Part shown: positions 53,586-62,429 of the stretch, piece after piece
Numbering within the stretch: position 1 is the first letter of the stretch
Layout of the letters: each line of letters begins with the position of its first letter
Source: RFSX01 sp965248155
GTDB taxonomy: Bacteria; Bacteroidota; Bacteroidia; Chitinophagales; Saprospiraceae
Reading direction: 5' to 3'
Length of the DNA stretch: 64,000 nt
NCBI GenBank assembly: GCA_965248155.1
Contig: CBDFIO010000001.1
Location: 310,001-374,000 of the forward strand
The notes under the pieces: generated by a model
Database searches by the model: none
The model's input: only the letters and a program-made list of their open reading frames with translations
Told to the model about the DNA's origin: nothing
Program-made: the position numbers and the translations under genes

Positions 53586-54263
53586 ATGAAAGTCCAGTTA
53601 ATTGATAAAAATAAAGAAGCTTTTAAGCATAATATGAAATCCGGGAAATTGCCTGATACATCTTACAAACTGGATGTATTACATACTTTTCAAAAGCACT
53701 GGGATTTATCAGAATTGGATTTAAAAAGCATGGTTGATAAAAGTTTTTCAGTTTCTATTTCTGGAAGACTTTGGGGTGGATCATTTAATTCTGCAAAATC
53801 ATCGATGTTGACATTTATTGATATGAACAAAGAATTTGTTCGCTCGATGTTTAGAGACTTAATGAATGAAAGCATAGATGTGACTCAGCGTGTAAAAAGA
53901 TTTGTTTTTCATTGTGATCAATTATTGCTTGAAAGACTGAAACTTAAGTTATCTGATAATGTCCATTTCAATGATGAACGGATGGCTTCTCTTTATCTTG
54001 CATTAAGGTATCCGGAAGTCTATACGCTTTTTGATTATCCAATATTTGCAACATGTATGAATAAATTTGAGTCAAGGCAAATTCCAGCTGAATTTGAAAT
54101 AGCCAAATATTTTTTACTTTGCCGCTCAATAAAAACAATTCTGAAAAAGGATGAAGATTTGATAAATCTGTATGGATCTAAAATTTCATTTCCTGTAATC
54201 TTGGAGGATAGTTTATTGTTTTTGGTACATGCCTTTTTAGAATTTGTGGCTGATAATAATTAA
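53586..54263 (+). CDS. Protein resembling the N-terminal domain of McrB-type restriction ATPases
   Basis: A 225-residue soluble protein. Stretches such as SFSVSISGRLWGGSFNSAKS, MNKEFVRSMFRDLMNES, VKRFVFHCDQLLLERLKLK, RMASLYLALRYPEVYTLFDY and the Phe/Leu-rich end resemble, from memory, the N-terminal region that precedes the AAA+ GTPase domain in some McrB-like proteins of Bacteroidota. No Walker motif exists here and no AAA gene follows; 280 empty bases come next. It may be a lone domain or a truncated gene. The assignment is not certain. Confidence 0.5.
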   Translation: MKVQLIDKNKEAFKHNMKSGKLPDTSYKLDVLHTFQKHWDLSELDLKSMVDKSFSVSISGRLWGGSFNSAKSSMLTFIDMNKEFVRSMFRDLMNESIDVTQRVKRFVFHCDQLLLERLKLKLSDNVHFNDERMASLYLALRYPEVYTLFDYPIFATCMNKFESRQIPAEFEIAKYFLLCRSIKTILKKDEDLINLYGSKISFPVILEDSLLFLVHAFLEFVADNN

Positions 54264-54546
54264 GTATAAAACCAGGCTTAGTCTATTACTCGAATGAGCT
54301 GGAAAGATTTTTCTATGTCTATTTCTGTTAATAATATTGTTTGTTACTCAATAATGAAGCAATTATATATTAAATATTTATTTAATATGTTTAATCGTGT
54401 TTAAAAATAAAGCTTAATGGCTTGAATTTGTCACTGAGACGAGGAGTATACGTTTTAGCACAAGCTGACAAATTTTTCAAATATTTTTTGTTTTAATGTA
54501 TAAGTTTTAAGAAAACATGTATCTTAAATATTAAATTTATTCATAT

Positions 54547-54831
54547 ATGTTGTCATATGATCATTATTTACCATTCGCTTCCTTCAATGCTTCCAGTATT
54601 TTCTTTAAGGCTTCAGAAGTTTTTCGCTATGGTTTTTTACTTGATGATTTTGAAGTTGGAGGTGAATTGATTCAATTATATTCCTATCATAATTACTATG
54701 TAGAGATTGTATATGGAGAAAACTTTGATGACATAAAAATGATTCAAGCCATATCCGTTGGTGACGCCCTTGAAAAATACACCGACTTAGAGTCTTTTAA
54801 TCAAGCGCTCATCGACTTGTTTGCTGCTTAG
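54547..54831 (+). CDS. Small hypothetical protein
   Basis: A 94-residue acidic protein without recognised family. It shows an alternating strand-helix pattern (RYGFLLDDFEVGGELIQLYS, YYVEIVYGENFDDIKMIQAI, then ALEKYTDLESFNQALIDLF), typical of a small alpha/beta protein. It overlaps the convergent WYL regulator gene by 4 bases at the 3' ends. The preceding 283 bases are AT-rich and contain nothing I can identify. Confidence 0.55.
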   Translation: MLSYDHYLPFASFNASSIFFKASEVFRYGFLLDDFEVGGELIQLYSYHNYYVEIVYGENFDDIKMIQAISVGDALEKYTDLESFNQALIDLFAA

Positions 54832-55841
54832 CCCTGATAATTTCTATCCAGGAGCCGGACCCGTTTCATTATTTTATTTAAAATTGCTTTTGGGCTTATA
54901 ATTCTTACCGCTTCTCCAAATGATAATATTAAACTTTCAAATTCAAAGTTTGGGATTACTTCCACACTAAACCTGGTTTTTGTTTTATCGGATATTAGTT
55001 CCTTTTGTGTGTGGTGGATAGGTTTGGTTTTGATGTAACTAACAGTTGTCCCAAAGACATCAAAAACAATGGTCTGAACTTTTTTATTGGGCTCGAGTGT
55101 CACACCAATAATATCATTGAAGTAGGTGTCGGGGTTAAATTGATTCGATTGAACATAGGATTGAATAGATAATTTTAAATCTAAGATCCTTTCCAGACCA
55201 TAAGTTCGCAATTGTTGTCTTTCATGATTGTGTGCGTAGAGATACCATCTGTTGTCATATTCTTTTAACAGATAAGGACTGATAATTAAGGAAGATGCTT
55301 TTCGGTCAAAGGGCTTATAAGTCATAAACAGTGACTTTTCATCTTTGATGGCTTCATATAGTGTATCCAACCATCTCTGTCCCGGAATTACCGGAGCTTG
55401 TTCAATGTGGACAAACTTTTTAGTTTGGGTAGTGGATTCATAGGCCAATAGCTCCAATTTTTGAATAATATTCTCAATCCCTTCCAGATGTCTGAATCCG
55501 GTAAATTGTCGAAGAAGACCAATGGCTTGTTTTAATTCTTTGCTATCGGATCGATTTAAAGGGGCTTCTGTTATTGAATAACTTCGATTGGAATAGTAAT
55601 AGGACTTCTCAGTTCTATCGTATTCTATAGGGGCGTAATATCCAAGAACTTCATCGTGTCTCATACTTTGGAGGTCTCCTTTGATGGTTCGTTCAGATAA
55701 AGTAGTTTTTTTGGCGGTCACTTTTTCAATTTCTGAAGAACAGGCATCTGCAAGACTTTTCCAATTCCACTGTTTATCGACTTGTCTCAGACATTTATCA
55801 ATTACGCGATAACGAATGAGTGCATGTTTATTTGTTGACAT
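54828..55841 (-). CDS. WYL-domain transcriptional regulator
   Basis: A 337-residue regulator with an N-terminal winged helix-turn-helix (about 5-75, ...RTIKGDLQSMRHDEVLGYYA) and a WYL ligand-sensing domain (about 145-230) with SSLIISPYLLKEYDNRWYLY and YGLERILDLKLS, closing with a WCX-type region (SLILSFGEAVRIISPKAI). WYL proteins sense nucleotides or nucleic acids and often control defence or DNA-repair genes. I choose ATG 55841 (MSTNKHALIRYRV); a TTG seven codons upstream is possible. Divergent from the gene at 55915, with a palindrome between them at 55854-55876 as a likely operator for both. Confidence 0.9.
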   Translation of the reverse strand: MSTNKHALIRYRVIDKCLRQVDKQWNWKSLADACSSEIEKVTAKKTTLSERTIKGDLQSMRHDEVLGYYAPIEYDRTEKSYYYSNRSYSITEAPLNRSDSKELKQAIGLLRQFTGFRHLEGIENIIQKLELLAYESTTQTKKFVHIEQAPVIPGQRWLDTLYEAIKDEKSLFMTYKPFDRKASSLIISPYLLKEYDNRWYLYAHNHERQQLRTYGLERILDLKLSIQSYVQSNQFNPDTYFNDIIGVTLEPNKKVQTIVFDVFGTTVSYIKTKPIHHTQKELISDKTKTRFSVEVIPNFEFESLILSFGEAVRIISPKAILNKIMKRVRLLDRNYQG

Positions 55842-55853
55842 GTCTAATGTTTT

Positions 55854-55876
55854 ATCGTGCAAATATAATGCACGAT
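55854..55876. promoter_or_regulatory. Palindromic operator between the WYL gene and its divergent neighbour
   Basis: A perfect 8-base inverted repeat ATCGTGCA-(7 bases)-TGCACGAT. On the minus strand TATATTTG (55860-55867) fits the Bacteroidota -7 element TAnnTTTG and overlaps the palindrome, 19 bases before the WYL start codon. Binding of the WYL protein would block this promoter, so autoregulation is likely. Confidence 0.65.
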
Positions 55877-55914
55877 GAGATATATCATTGTATTGTAATC
55901 AAAAAAATAGAATC

Positions 55915-56226
55915 ATGAAAAATAATTGGCAAGTAAAAATCAATAATGACGGAACTCTTTTTATTAAAGGCAGAAAAAAGGAAAAGGGTCTTCAAAATTT
56001 ATTTGGTATGCAAGAATTTGAATATGGCCTTTGTATATATGCTCATTACTTAAGACCGTTGCGAAAACTTCTAAACCAATTATTCCCTAATGCCAGTATA
56101 AAGAATATTGAAGCTTTAGAGACCATCATTCTGGAAGAATTTTGCAATATGAGATCTGTTCGCACATTACAAAGTCATCTGGATAAGACAGAAATTCCTT
56201 ACAGGTCATATAGCAGTGTGGCTTAA
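55915..56226 (+). CDS. Hypothetical protein divergent from WYL regulator
   Basis: A 103-residue protein starting MKNNWQVKINNDGTLFIKGR. The central part is FGMQEFEYGLCIYAHYLRPL then RKLLNQLFPNASIKNIEALE, with a helical C terminus. I know no family. A 9-codon upstream extension is possible but adds unlikely sequence. Divergent transcription and the shared palindrome suggest that it is the main target of the WYL regulator. Basic N terminus and mixed alpha/beta pattern give no function. Confidence 0.6.
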   Translation: MKNNWQVKINNDGTLFIKGRKKEKGLQNLFGMQEFEYGLCIYAHYLRPLRKLLNQLFPNASIKNIEALETIILEEFCNMRSVRTLQSHLDKTEIPYRSYSSVA

Positions 56227-56353
56227 ATAACAATTGAATTATTAGTGATTCAATGAGTTTTTCAGATATGTAACTTAGAATTTAGTTGTATAACTGAAAA
56301 ATACGTTATATATTTATCGCATTGAATATTAGACTCCATACATATGCGATAGT

Positions 56354-56737
56354 ATGAACTTGAAAAAACTCACTCGATCTGAAGAAGAAATTATGCACAT
56401 GATTTGGGACATCAGTCTCTGTACTGTCAGTCAGTTGATTGAACAGATGTCAGAACCCAAACCTCCCCATAGCACCATTTCTTCAATTGTCCGCATCTTA
56501 GAAAAAAAGGGTTTTGTTGATTACAAAGCCTATGGACGTACTCATGAGTATTATCCAACAGTTGAAAAAAAAGATTATTCAAAGTTTTCCTTGAAGAATT
56601 TGGTGTCCAATTATTTTGAAGGATCCATGAATGACATGGTCTCATTCCTGGTAAAAGAAAATGACTTGAGTTTAAAAGAACTCTCACAGTTAATAAAGAA
56701 AATGGACGATCAATCTTCAACCAATAAAGACAAATGA
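56354..56737 (+). CDS. BlaI/MecI/CopY-family repressor
   Basis: A 127-residue winged-helix repressor. The family pattern is clear: LTRSEEEIMHMIWDISLCTV, HSTISSIVRILEKKGFVDYK and GRTHEYYPTVEKKDYSKFSL, then a C-terminal dimer region with a cleavable hinge. Such proteins keep a target operon off until a paired M56 metalloprotease acts. The partner gene starts one base after its stop. The operator should lie in 56226-56353, where I could not pick out a convincing palindrome. Confidence 0.93.
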   Translation: MNLKKLTRSEEEIMHMIWDISLCTVSQLIEQMSEPKPPHSTISSIVRILEKKGFVDYKAYGRTHEYYPTVEKKDYSKFSLKNLVSNYFEGSMNDMVSFLVKENDLSLKELSQLIKKMDDQSSTNKDK

Positions 56738-56738
56738 T

Positions 56739-58973
56739 ATGTTTCAATATTTCTTAGAAGTAAGCATCGCATGGGCCATTTTCTTTTTAATTTATTATGG
56801 TTTTCTACGAAAAGAAACCTTCTTTTCTTCTAATAGATGGTATCTTCTGAATACAATATGGATTGGATTATTATTGCCAGTGATCAGACAAGTTCCATAT
56901 TCAATCAATGCGCAGTTTGCCCAAGTTGAACCCATAGAAATGCTTTATAGCGGCACCGTTAATTTTGTTCAACTTTTCGAACAACCAAATCCCGGTGTCA
57001 ATCTGAATCTGTATTCCATCATTCTTACGATTTACCTTTTAGGAGCTGTCCTTTGTGCTCTTAGAATGATCTATGGATTGCTTCGCATCAATCAACTTTG
57101 GAATATAGGGGAGAAGCAACATTACGAACAATTTTCTCTAGTCCGTACCAATCAGGATCAGTTGCCATTTTCATTTTTTAAACATGTATTTGTTAATCGA
57201 AAATTTTTGAAAAATGCTTCTTTTCAAGAAATTCTAAAACATGAATTAACGCATGTTCGTCTAAGACATACATTCGATATCCTCTTTTTAGAATTAATCA
57301 GCATTGCCTTTTGGTGGGACCCAATCATTTACCTTTATAAGAGAGCCATTAGAACAGCACACGAATACATGGCTGATGCATTCGCCAGCGGATCGGAAAT
57401 CAAGAAATATGGCCACATACTTTTAGGACAGAGTTCATCCGGAATAGAACTCGCATTGACACACCAGTTTTTTAATTCACATTTAAAAAAACGACTACAG
57501 ATGTTGCACAAAGAAAAATCGGCCCCATACAGGGCTCTAAAGTATCTTTTAGTTACTCCATTCATTATTTTGCTTGCCCTGCTTTTTTCTTCAAATAGTT
57601 ATGTTGAACCAGCAATTGCTTCGACAACAGGGGATTTAGAAAAGAGCATATCTGGAACAGAAATAGAAATGCTGGGCTTAAACGATAACAAAGTTTATAT
57701 AGGTATTGATAATAAAGTTGAATTGGTATCAGATCCAGCATCTAATAGCATAGATCTTAATTCATTAGATCCCGAATACGCAGAAGTTGTCAAGATTAGC
57801 AACAATCAATTTAGCATACTTCCTATTAAACCCATGCCTCGAAATAAAAGCTTGAAACTTGAAGCTACATCGGAGATTTCATCAACGATATTTGAATGCT
57901 TAATCAGAAGATTACCTGCAATAATTCATGATACAATTCCAAAAAAGTTCAATGATGAACTATTCAAGGTCGTAGAAGAGATGCCCAGGTTTCCAGGATG
58001 TGAGGAAGAGTCAGGTGGAAAAAAAGAAAAGGATGATTGCGGTCGTGAGAAACTGCTTGAATATATTGGAATGAACTTGAAATACCCAAGTGAGGCAAGA
58101 GAGAAAGGAACTGAAGGGATGGTAGTTATTCAATTTGTAGTCGAAAAAAATGGTACAGTCGGCGATATCAAAATTTTACGCGAAATAGGAGATGGTTGTG
58201 GAGAAGCAGGTAAAAAAGTAGTAGAGTCGATGAATCAAATGGATAATCGATGGAATCCAGGTAAACAAAGAGGACAACTGGTAAGAGTTGTTTATACGCT
58301 ACCCATTAAATTTAAACTTCCGAAAGGAGATTCAGGTCATGAAGATGTGCCACCTCCTCCACCACCTCCAGCCCCATCTCACAGAGGAGGTGAGATGCCT
58401 GATGCTCCATCACCTCCAGTTGCTCCGGAAATGAAGGCTCCAACTCCACAGTCCGCTCCATCACCCCATTCAGAACCGGCGCCTGAACCTGACGCCCCAA
58501 GTCCACCAACACCCCCGTCAGCACCTGATTTTGAATCTCACCCACCTCCACCTCCACCACATGCAAAAATAGATGGAGAAAAATTTATGGTAGTTGAGCA
58601 AATGCCCAGATTCCCAGGTTGTGAGAATGAAAAAATAAGCAACCATAAAAAGGAGCAGTGTGCAAAACAGAAAATGTTGGAATATATCTATGGAAATTTG
58701 TCGTATCCTAAAGAAGCAAAAGAGCAAGGAGTGCAAGGCATGGTCGTACTCGAGTTTGTTGTAGAAACAGATGGAGCGATATCTAACATCGAAATTGTGA
58801 GAGATATTGGTGCAGGATGTGGACAGGCAGCATTTGAGGTTCTGAATTCCATGAATGACATGGGAGAACGATGGATACCAGGCAAACAAAGAGGAAAATC
58901 AGTTCGTGTCAAATATACGATCCCGGTAAAATTTAAAGCGGGAGTTGGTAATCACAAGCAGAAAGAAAAATAG
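56739..58973 (+). CDS. BlaR1/M56-type sensor metallopeptidase with two TonB C-terminal domains
   Basis: A 744-residue membrane protein. Helices at about 5-22, 36-50, 92-114 and 268-285 surround a zinc protease with HELTH at 168-172 and a later HEYMADAFA. The C-terminal periplasmic part contains two TonB-like domains (about 405-530 and 625-740; both carry MPRFPGC, LKYPSEA or LSYPKEA, GMVV, VKF or IKF), joined by a Pro-rich linker (about 535-610, PPPPPPAP, PPPPPPHA). The fusion of BlaR-type sensor with TonB domains is known in Bacteroidota; doubled TonB modules are less usual. It forms an operon with the BlaI gene one base upstream. It probably senses an envelope signal and releases the repressor. 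Confidence 0.9.
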   Translation: MFQYFLEVSIAWAIFFLIYYGFLRKETFFSSNRWYLLNTIWIGLLLPVIRQVPYSINAQFAQVEPIEMLYSGTVNFVQLFEQPNPGVNLNLYSIILTIYLLGAVLCALRMIYGLLRINQLWNIGEKQHYEQFSLVRTNQDQLPFSFFKHVFVNRKFLKNASFQEILKHELTHVRLRHTFDILFLELISIAFWWDPIIYLYKRAIRTAHEYMADAFASGSEIKKYGHILLGQSSSGIELALTHQFFNSHLKKRLQMLHKEKSAPYRALKYLLVTPFIILLALLFSSNSYVEPAIASTTGDLEKSISGTEIEMLGLNDNKVYIGIDNKVELVSDPASNSIDLNSLDPEYAEVVKISNNQFSILPIKPMPRNKSLKLEATSEISSTIFECLIRRLPAIIHDTIPKKFNDELFKVVEEMPRFPGCEEESGGKKEKDDCGREKLLEYIGMNLKYPSEAREKGTEGMVVIQFVVEKNGTVGDIKILREIGDGCGEAGKKVVESMNQMDNRWNPGKQRGQLVRVVYTLPIKFKLPKGDSGHEDVPPPPPPPAPSHRGGEMPDAPSPPVAPEMKAPTPQSAPSPHSEPAPEPDAPSPPTPPSAPDFESHPPPPPPHAKIDGEKFMVVEQMPRFPGCENEKISNHKKEQCAKQKMLEYIYGNLSYPKEAKEQGVQGMVVLEFVVETDGAISNIEIVRDIGAGCGQAAFEVLNSMNDMGERWIPGKQRGKSVRVKYTIPVKFKAGVGNHKQKEK

Positions 58974-59133
58974 ATTACTTTTCGTCAAGAACGAAATGAA
59001 AAAATAGAAAGTGAATCTTGAAGTAAAGCAGTTACAGGAATGTAGGGTGTTATAATATTCCAATCCGACTGCAAATCCTAAATCCTTAAGTCGTCAAAGA
59101 GAATTAATTATTTGCAAATAGTAAATAAATATG

Positions 59134-59158
59134 CCAATAGCAAACCTTTTGCTGTTGG
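59134..59158. terminator. Hairpin after the BlaI-BlaR operon
   Basis: A near-perfect 11-base stem (CCAATAGCAAA against TTTGCTGTTGG, one G-T pair) with a 3-base loop, followed by GTTTTG. It lies 160 bases after the sensor gene and about 60 bases before the next start, so it may end the sensor operon. Confidence 0.5.
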
Positions 59159-59219
59159 GTTTTGTATAATATTTGATCCTTTTACTCACTAAAAAAAGAT
59201 TCAATTTCGTTTCTCACTT

Positions 59220-60227
59220 ATGCGTCTATTTTTCTACATACTTTTATTTATTGCTGAACCGGTATTCCTGACCATTAATATTCATGCCCAGGACGAGATC
59301 AGATATAATATTATCGTTGAGAAACCCGAAAAGGAGAACGCCAACATTAGATTTGAATTGATCATTGAACCAGAAGATGGAGACAGACAGAAATTTGAAA
59401 CGCTTTCTGTAGATACTTTTATCCAACTACTCGTAAAGGACATTACCAGACTCCCGGATTCCAAGAACAATGTACTGTGTTATATCCATGGGATGTGGGG
59501 AGGAAATAGATATAATTTTAATCACGCAATGGGCTTAATGACTTCCTCATATTTAGATCATAAGGATTCTGATATCGGAAGGATTTTATCTGTTAAATGG
59601 CCGGGCAATAGTCTTGAATACAAAGACAATAAAGCCAGAGTTTATAAAATTGCAGATGAATTAAGTGAAGTACTCGTTCATGTAATACGATCAGTTCAGT
59701 TGGCGGATTTATTTACACCTAAGTTCAACATGGATTTTGATTTAATGGCCCATTCTTTAGGTAATGAGTTATTTAAAGAAGTTCTGATAAATATGGACAA
59801 GAAGGAATTTCAATACCGCTTGTTTGATCAAATAATTTTGGCGGCTCCAGATTTAGATGTTCACTTGCTTAACCCTGGAGAAGACCTTTCAAGACTTAAA
59901 GATGCTGCCACCAGAAGTCACATATACTTCAGTCGAAAAGATATGACACTAACGGTTTCTAAAAACCTTAACAAAAAGGATCGTCTTGGTGTGATTGGCC
60001 CGGTTGAAGATTCAAATATCGCTGACAACATTTATTTTGTGGATGTTTCAAATGTCAAAGACGAATCAAATATAGGCGAGAGAATATCAGGACACTCATA
60101 CTATCGAAGTTCACAAATAGCTACTTCTGATATGTTGTATACATTAATAGGATTGCAAAACGGCAACTTTTCCAACAGAACATTAGTCGATAACAAAAAG
60201 AATATTTTTGCTATTGAAGCAAATTAA
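59220..60227 (+). CDS. Exported alpha/beta hydrolase (DUF900-like)
   Basis: A 335-residue protein with a signal peptide (MRLFFYILLFIAEPVFLTIN, cleavage near HAQ). It has the oxyanion stretch CYIHGMWGGNRYNF and the nucleophile elbow LMAHSLGNELF (GxSxG-like, A-H-S-L-G), then APDLDVHLL with the acid. A later His (SGHSYYRS) can finish the triad. This resembles the DUF900/esterase-lipase group. The substrate is unknown. It converges with the minus-strand hydrolase and their 3' ends overlap by 17 bases. Confidence 0.78.
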   Translation: MRLFFYILLFIAEPVFLTINIHAQDEIRYNIIVEKPEKENANIRFELIIEPEDGDRQKFETLSVDTFIQLLVKDITRLPDSKNNVLCYIHGMWGGNRYNFNHAMGLMTSSYLDHKDSDIGRILSVKWPGNSLEYKDNKARVYKIADELSEVLVHVIRSVQLADLFTPKFNMDFDLMAHSLGNELFKEVLINMDKKEFQYRLFDQIILAAPDLDVHLLNPGEDLSRLKDAATRSHIYFSRKDMTLTVSKNLNKKDRLGVIGPVEDSNIADNIYFVDVSNVKDESNIGERISGHSYYRSSQIATSDMLYTLIGLQNGNFSNRTLVDNKKNIFAIEAN

Positions 60228-61245
60228 GCTCTTCATTTAATACACTATCCTTAGCTACCGGTATTTCAAGAGTTTCATCACAAAACTTAAATATTTCATT
60301 TTGTACACTTTCCCAATTCTTGTTAAGACAAGAGCATCCAATCACATGACCAAAGGCATCTTCGAATGATAAGACAGTTTTATTATCAGCAGGTGTAGAG
60401 CTTGTCTTGTCAAATTCTTTGATGGCATCAATGGAAATAACATCATCAAGGTTGTTTTCGTCTTTGTAATAATAAGCAACAAAATAGGGTAGACTCAACT
60501 CTTTAAAATTCTCCTTTGTCATCGTCTGATCAAGAAGTTCTCTTAAGGCGATATATCCTTCTATCCTGTTTTTAGTGGTCCAATATGCTTGAACTTTAGG
60601 AGAAGGGTTATCCCACATTCTGTAATTTCCACCTGTTAAGTATCGCATCATCTGTTTGCCCCATGGCTTTGTCAAAAGTTTTGAATTACTGTCATACAAA
60701 TCAAAATTAGGAGACATCATGATAAGACCCTCAACTGCAGGATCATTGACAGCAAGATATGTGCTCAAAGTGCCGCCTGTTGATGTCGACACAAGAATGA
60801 CCTTGTGTCCTATGTTTTTACCAATCGCAATAGCCTCTTTTGCTGAATTAATTAAGGACATTGGCGTCAATTCAAGGAATGCGTCTTCATTTGTTGTTCC
60901 ATGTTGAGAAAGTCTGCTGAGATAAGTATTACAAGAATATCGGTCAGCAAGATTTTGAATAATAGGTCTTCCTTCTCCATGAGAAGCAGAAAAGCCGTGC
61001 AGATAGACGAATGAATATTCCGTCTTATTGATACTGTCGCTCCAAATAAATTGAGCTTCATTATCAAATTTAATGTTTGAAAGCTGATTCTCCTTTTGAT
61101 CCACATAGTGACTCAATTCATGAATGGGAACATCCAGAATTATTGGATCGTTATCTACTTTTTCAAAATAAGAACTTGGTCCACAGAATACTAAAGTGCA
61201 AAGGATAATAAAGGAAGCTAAACTAAACTTGAATATTTTTTTCAT
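60211..61245 (-). CDS. Alpha/beta hydrolase, lipoprotein-like
   Basis: A 344-residue hydrolase. The start is ATG 61245 (MKKIFKFSLASFIILCTLVF, with a possible lipobox Cys just after). Motifs are YLHGFSASHGEG (oxyanion), the nucleophile elbow STSTGGTLS, MMSPNFDLYD and an acid/His pair near the end (AFGHVIGC). It belongs to the serine aminopeptidase/monoacylglycerol-lipase-like S33 group. Its start is 86 bases from the divergent peptidase gene, so the two may share a control region. Confidence 0.8.
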   Translation of the reverse strand: MKKIFKFSLASFIILCTLVFCGPSSYFEKVDNDPIILDVPIHELSHYVDQKENQLSNIKFDNEAQFIWSDSINKTEYSFVYLHGFSASHGEGRPIIQNLADRYSCNTYLSRLSQHGTTNEDAFLELTPMSLINSAKEAIAIGKNIGHKVILVSTSTGGTLSTYLAVNDPAVEGLIMMSPNFDLYDSNSKLLTKPWGKQMMRYLTGGNYRMWDNPSPKVQAYWTTKNRIEGYIALRELLDQTMTKENFKELSLPYFVAYYYKDENNLDDVISIDAIKEFDKTSSTPADNKTVLSFEDAFGHVIGCSCLNKNWESVQNEIFKFCDETLEIPVAKDSVLNEELNLLQ

Positions 61246-61331
61246 ATAAACAGGGCTGTTTTGTTGGGAAGTCTTCAAAAATACACTGCATGTGAACAAA
61301 TGATCTTATTTTCACAAAAAAAGATCGCGAA

Positions 61332-62429
61332 ATGAAATATATCATCATCTTAACTGGTCTCTTATTTTCTATAAATGGTTTTGCTCAATATGAATTCTCA
61401 CATCTAAAAGATCTGGATTGTTCTGCTGTAAAGAATCAGGCAAAAACTGGAACATGTTGGAGCTTTGCGACGGCAACCTTTATTGAATCCGAATTGTTGA
61501 GGATGGGTAAAGGAGAACATAACTTATCTGAAATGTTTGTGGTAAGAAATATATACAAGTATAAAGCGATGAATTATATCCTCCGCCGTGGCAAGGCCAA
61601 TTTTTCACAAGGCAGCTTAGGGCATGATCTAATAAGAATGATAAAAAAAGAAGGCGTTGTTCCAGAATCTGTTTATTCAGGGTTATTGCAGGGCGAGGTA
61701 TCACATAATCATAGTGAGATGGAAGCTGGCCTTAAAGGTTTTTTAGATGGCATTCTAAAATCCAAAAGATTAAGTAAGAAATGGAAGAATGCATTTTCTG
61801 GGATACTCGATGCTTACATTGGTTATATGCCTAAAAAGTTTGAATATCAGGGAAAAACATATACCGCAAAAAGTTTGGCTGAAGACCTGGGCTTACAAGC
61901 AGATGAATATGTAAGTCTTACTTCATTTACCCATCATCCTTATCATGAAAAATTTATACTTGAAATACCTGATAATTATTCCAATGGAGCATTTTACAAT
62001 ATCCCTTTGGATGAATTAATGTCTACAATAGACAATGCAATTAATAGTGGTTACTCTATCGGATGGGATGGTGATGTAAGTGAAAATGGATTTTCAGCAC
62101 AAAATGGGATTGCCGTATTACCTACTGAGGATTCAAGGAAAGATTTGTTCAAAGAACCTGGAGAAGAATTAAAAGTTACAGCTGATCTTAGACAAGAACA
62201 TTTTGAGAGCTTTTCTACTACAGATGATCATCTGATGCACATTGTTGGAAAAGCAAAAGATAAAAATGGTACGGAGTATTATATTATTAAAAATAGCTGG
62301 GGAGAAATTAATCCTTTTAAAGGGTTTTTATACATGTCAAAAGCTTATGTAAAAATGAAAACCATTGCCGTTATGGTTCATCAAGATGCACTTTCAGCTA
62401 AAATAAAAAGTAATATTTCTGAAGATTAA
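61332..62429 (+). CDS. Exported C1-family cysteine peptidase (PepC/bleomycin hydrolase-like)
   Basis: A 365-residue papain-superfamily peptidase with a signal peptide (MKYIIILTGLLFSINGFAQ). The active-site Cys is in KNQAKTGTCWSFATATFIES, the His in TTDDHLMHIVGKAKDKNGTE and the Asn in YIIKNSWGEINPF. The long insertion between Cys and His (YKYKAMNYILRRGKANFSQG) marks it as C1B, the PepC/bleomycin-hydrolase type, although the length is shorter than cytosolic PepC (about 440) and it is exported. It probably degrades peptides in the periplasm or outside. Its end overlaps the convergent DUF2064 gene by 4 bases. Confidence 0.9.
   Translation: MKYIIILTGLLFSINGFAQYEFSHLKDLDCSAVKNQAKTGTCWSFATATFIESELLRMGKGEHNLSEMFVVRNIYKYKAMNYILRRGKANFSQGSLGHDLIRMIKKEGVVPESVYSGLLQGEVSHNHSEMEAGLKGFLDGILKSKRLSKKWKNAFSGILDAYIGYMPKKFEYQGKTYTAKSLAEDLGLQADEYVSLTSFTHHPYHEKFILEIPDNYSNGAFYNIPLDELMSTIDNAINSGYSIGWDGDVSENGFSAQNGIAVLPTEDSRKDLFKEPGEELKVTADLRQEHFESFSTTDDHLMHIVGKAKDKNGTEYYIIKNSWGEINPFKGFLYMSKAYVKMKTIAVMVHQDALSAKIKSNISED

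Noticed and set aside
54264..54546. Small RNA or missed gene in the AT-rich gap
   Set aside because: I found no convincing hairpin-plus-T-run, promoter pair or coding pattern in this 283-base stretch.
58312..58889. Minus-strand frames inside the BlaR-TonB gene, rich in Val, Gly and His
   Set aside because: They are the antisense of the Pro-rich linker and TonB domains; the composition is an artefact of proline codons.
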